Shown here: one piece after another, positions 34,228-36,144 of the stretch
How the letters are laid out: each line of letters begins with the position of its first letter
Position numbering within the stretch: position 1 is the first letter of the stretch
Source: Alphaproteobacteria bacterium
GTDB taxonomy: Bacteria > Desulfobacterota > Binatia > UBA12015
Assembly: GCA_017853315.1 (NCBI GenBank)
Contig: JAFMJW010000012.1
Coordinates: 1 to 36,144, forward strand
Direction of reading: 5' to 3'
Length of the DNA: 36,144 nucleotides
The notes under the pieces: generated by a model
What the model saw: the letters and a program-made list of their open reading frames with translations, nothing else
Told to the model about the DNA's origin: nothing
Database searches by the model: none
Made by a program: the position numbers and the translations under genes

Positions 34228-35865
34228 CTAGTAGTCGTCGTCCATGTCGCCGTGGTCGTGGCCCTCGTGCCCGTCTCCGCCCGACTTCTTCGCCGGCTTC
34301 TCGGCGATCGCGGCCTCGGTCGTGATGATGAGCCCCGCGACGCTCGCCGCGTTCTGGAGCGCGGTGCGCACGACCTTCGTCGGGTCGATCACGCCGGCCG
34401 CGACCAGCGGCTCGAAGGTGTCGGTGGCCGCGTTCCAGCCGAAGTCGCCCTTGCCCTCGCGGACGCGGGCCGCGACCACCGGCGCGTTCTGCCCCGCGTT
34501 GATCGCGATCTGGCGCAGCGGCTCCTCGAGCGCGCGGCGCACGATGTCGACGCCGTACTGCTGGTCGCCCTCGAGCTTCAGCTTGTCGAGCGACTGCGCC
34601 GCGCGAAGGAGAGCCACGCCGCCGCCGGCGACGATGCCTTCCTGGGCCGCCGCGCGGGTCGCGTACATCGCGTCCTCGACGCGGTCCTTCTTCTCCTTCA
34701 TCGCGACCTCGGTCGCGCCGCCGACCTTGATCACGGCGACCCCGCCCGCGAGCTTCGCGAGCCGCTCCTGCAGCTTCTCGCGGTCGTAGTCCGACGTGGT
34801 CTCCTCGATCTGGGCCCGGATCTGCTTGATCCGCCCCTCGATGGCGGCCTTCTTGCCGCCGCCGCCGATGATCGTCGTGTTGTCGCGGTCGAGGACGACG
34901 CGCTTGGCGCGCCCGAAGTCGGCGAGGGTGACGGCCTCGAGCTTCTGGCCGAGCTCCTCGGCGATCATGCGGCCGCCGGTCAGGATCGCGATGTCCTCGA
35001 GCATGGCCTTGCGGCGGTCGCCGAAGCCGGGCGCCTTGGCGGCCGCGCACTTCAGCACGCCCCGCATGCGGTTCACGACGAGCGTCGCGAGCGCTTCGCC
35101 CTCGACGTCCTCGGCGAGGATGAGGATCGGGCGACCGGTCTGCGCGATCTTCTCGAGGGCCGGGAGGAGATCGTGGATGCTCGAGATCTTCTTCTCGTGG
35201 ATCAGGATGTAGGGATCCTCGATCTCGGCGGTCATCTTCTGCGGGTTGGTCGCGAAGTAGGGCGAGAGATAGCCGCGGTCGAAGCGCATGCCCTCGGCGA
35301 GGTCGAGCACGGTCTCGAGCCCCTGGCCCGTCTCGATCGTGATGACCCCGTCCTTGCCGACCTTCTCCATCGCGTCCGCGAGGATCTCGCCGATCTCCTC
35401 CTCGCCGTTGGCCGAGATCGTGCCGACCTGCGCGATGTGCTTCCGATCCTTGACCGGCTTGCTCTGCCGCCCGAGGTCCTCGACGACCGCCGCGACGGCC
35501 TTCTCGATGCCGCGCTTCAATTGCATCGGGTCGTAGCCCGCGGCGCACAGGCGGAGCCCTTCGTGGGCGATCGCGCGGCCGAGGATGGTCGCGGTGGTCG
35601 TGCCGTCGCCGGCCAGGTCCGCGGTCTTGGTCGCCGCCTCGCGCAGGACCTTCGCCCCCATCGCCTCGAACTTGCCCTCGGGTTCGATCTCCTTGACGAC
35701 CGTGACGCCGTCCTTGGTGACCTGGGGCGCACCCCACGACTTCGCGATGAGGACGGTCCGGCCGCGCGGGCCCAGGGTGACCTTGGCGGCGTCGGCCACC
35801 TGGTTCAGGCCGGCCAGCAGGCCCTTGCGGGCCTTCTCGTGGAGGTGAACGCTCTTTGCCGCCAT
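34228..35865 (-). CDS. groL: Chaperonin GroEL (60 kDa, HSP60)
   Basis: 545 residues, normal length, from ATG 35865 with GAAGGAG well placed. Blocks: [50 protein letters not shown] (ATP site with the catalytic Asp), [36 protein letters not shown] in the apical domain, [33 protein letters not shown] and [13 protein letters not shown]. It folds proteins in the cytosol as a double ring with GroES. Two oddities: no groES gene lies upstream (35866-36109 holds only leader and promoter), and the C-terminus is [17 protein letters not shown] in place of the usual GGM repeat tail. It may be one of several chaperonins in the genome. No CIRCE element is seen. Confidence 0.96.
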   Translation of the reverse strand: MAAKSVHLHEKARKGLLAGLNQVADAAKVTLGPRGRTVLIAKSWGAPQVTKDGVTVVKEIEPEGKFEAMGAKVLREAATKTADLAGDGTTTATILGRAIAHEGLRLCAAGYDPMQLKRGIEKAVAAVVEDLGRQSKPVKDRKHIAQVGTISANGEEEIGEILADAMEKVGKDGVITIETGQGLETVLDLAEGMRFDRGYLSPYFATNPQKMTAEIEDPYILIHEKKISSIHDLLPALEKIAQTGRPILILAEDVEGEALATLVVNRMRGVLKCAAAKAPGFGDRRKAMLEDIAILTGGRMIAEELGQKLEAVTLADFGRAKRVVLDRDNTTIIGGGGKKAAIEGRIKQIRAQIEETTSDYDREKLQERLAKLAGGVAVIKVGGATEVAMKEKKDRVEDAMYATRAAAQEGIVAGGGVALLRAAQSLDKLKLEGDQQYGVDIVRRALEEPLRQIAINAGQNAPVVAARVREGKGDFGWNAATDTFEPLVAAGVIDPTKVVRTALQNAASVAGLIITTEAAIAEKPAKKSGGDGHEGHDHGDMDDDY

Positions 35866-35937
35866 GGTGCCGATCTCCTTCGGAGGTTTGGAATGGAACG
35901 GGGACGTGGGCGCGTGCCCGGCCCCCGGGACCTGCGG

Positions 35938-35965
35938 ACGATAACCCCGCTCGCCCGACTTTCAA
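35938..35965 (-). promoter_or_regulatory. Predicted groL promoter
   Basis: Minus strand: TTGAAA (35965-35960), 16-bp spacer, TATCGT (35943-35938). This leaves a leader of about 65 bases with a strong Shine-Dalgarno. It looks like a housekeeping sigma-70 promoter. No CIRCE inverted repeat is seen. Confidence 0.45.
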
Positions 35966-36109
35966 CCGCGGGCCGGCCGTCGCGCCGTTCTTGTCTCCCC
36001 GGCGCCCCATCGGTAAGGGTCCGGATGCCGGTCCCGCGGGGCCGGGAGCGCCGCGTCACGGGCGCCCCGGGGTCCGTCGGACATCGATCCAAGGGGAGGT
36101 TCGGTCGCC

Positions 36110-36144
36110 ATGGCGACGATGATCACCGACGAATGCATCAACTG
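36110..36144 (+). CDS. Ferredoxin, 2[4Fe-4S] YfhL type, first 11 codons only
   Basis: ATG 36110 with GGGGAGG about 10 bases upstream. The visible residues MATMITDECIN, followed by TG at the edge (the start of a Cys codon), match the opening of bacterial YfhL-type ferredoxins, in which ITDECINC begins the first cluster motif. The gene continues beyond the window, so the call rests on this short match. It is divergent from groL. Confidence 0.65.
   Translation, partial: MATMITDECIN

Noticed and set aside
35866-36109. Possible groES or CIRCE element upstream of groL
   Set aside because: No frame matches the Cpn10 family and there is no TTAGCACTC/GAGTGCTAA repeat.

Overview
The window is a gene-dense, very GC-rich chromosomal stretch (about 70% GC or more, with G or C at almost every third codon position). 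It comes from a free-living, double-membraned bacterium: it carries a bifunctional PBP1A, a large DUF748/AsmA-like envelope protein, TatA, and exported proteins. The gene set (fused EtfB-EtfA, paired CaiB/BaiF CoA-transferases, GH57 with DUF4912, a Ycf45-like R3H ATPase, an RpoD-family sigma factor with a spacer helix region, and a Cys-rich secreted protein) recalls former Deltaproteobacteria such as Binatota/Desulfobacterota or Myxococcota. That placement is inference from gene content only; there is no rRNA to confirm it. I see no tRNA, rRNA, IS element, CRISPR array or prophage gene, so this looks like ordinary chromosome.

Layout. 1-1069 (minus): the N-terminal part of an acyltransferase-3 membrane enzyme, and upstream of it a SnoaL-like gene whose last 24 codons are cut off by an apparent one-base frameshift. 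1314-3949 (plus): a secreted 16-cysteine protein and an exported sulfatase-like enzyme. 4039-6800 (plus): yraN, serS and an alpha/beta hydrolase. 6844-7023 (minus): a possible small protein. 7282-9141 (plus): a one-chain ETF. 9247-14918 (plus): a DUF748 protein translationally coupled to PBP1A. 14958-17779: gpmA, an orphan ferredoxin, a DUF971 protein, an OB-fold/coiled-coil exported protein, and tatA. 17976-18960: a methyltransferase facing a small conserved-looking protein. 19706-20998: a sigma factor with a long leader and a strong terminator. 21170-21997: a TetR regulator. 22014-26276 (minus): R3H/Ycf45-like ATPase, DUF4912 protein and GH57 glucan branching enzyme. 26394-30580 (plus): universal stress protein, a penicillin-acylase-like protein without its nucleophile, and a CaCA-type cation exchanger. 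30648-33363 (minus): a small protein followed by two overlapping CoA-transferase genes. 33518-34123 (plus): coaE. 34228-35865 (minus): groL without groES. 36110 to the end (plus): the start of a bacterial ferredoxin.

Working groups that can be argued from the sequence: envelope synthesis (DUF748 protein plus PBP1A); glycogen-type polymer handling (DUF4912 plus GH57); a two-subunit CoA-transferase in which only one chain keeps the catalytic aspartate; and an acylase-fold pseudoenzyme next to a cation exchanger. Read across the whole window, several genes that lack a Shine-Dalgarno sequence instead have a TA-type minus-10 box 7-9 bases before the start codon. This suggests leaderless transcription is common here. 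I did not find a complete new system such as a defence island; the acylase pseudoenzyme/exchanger pair, the CoA-transferase pair and the leaderless promoters are the best leads.
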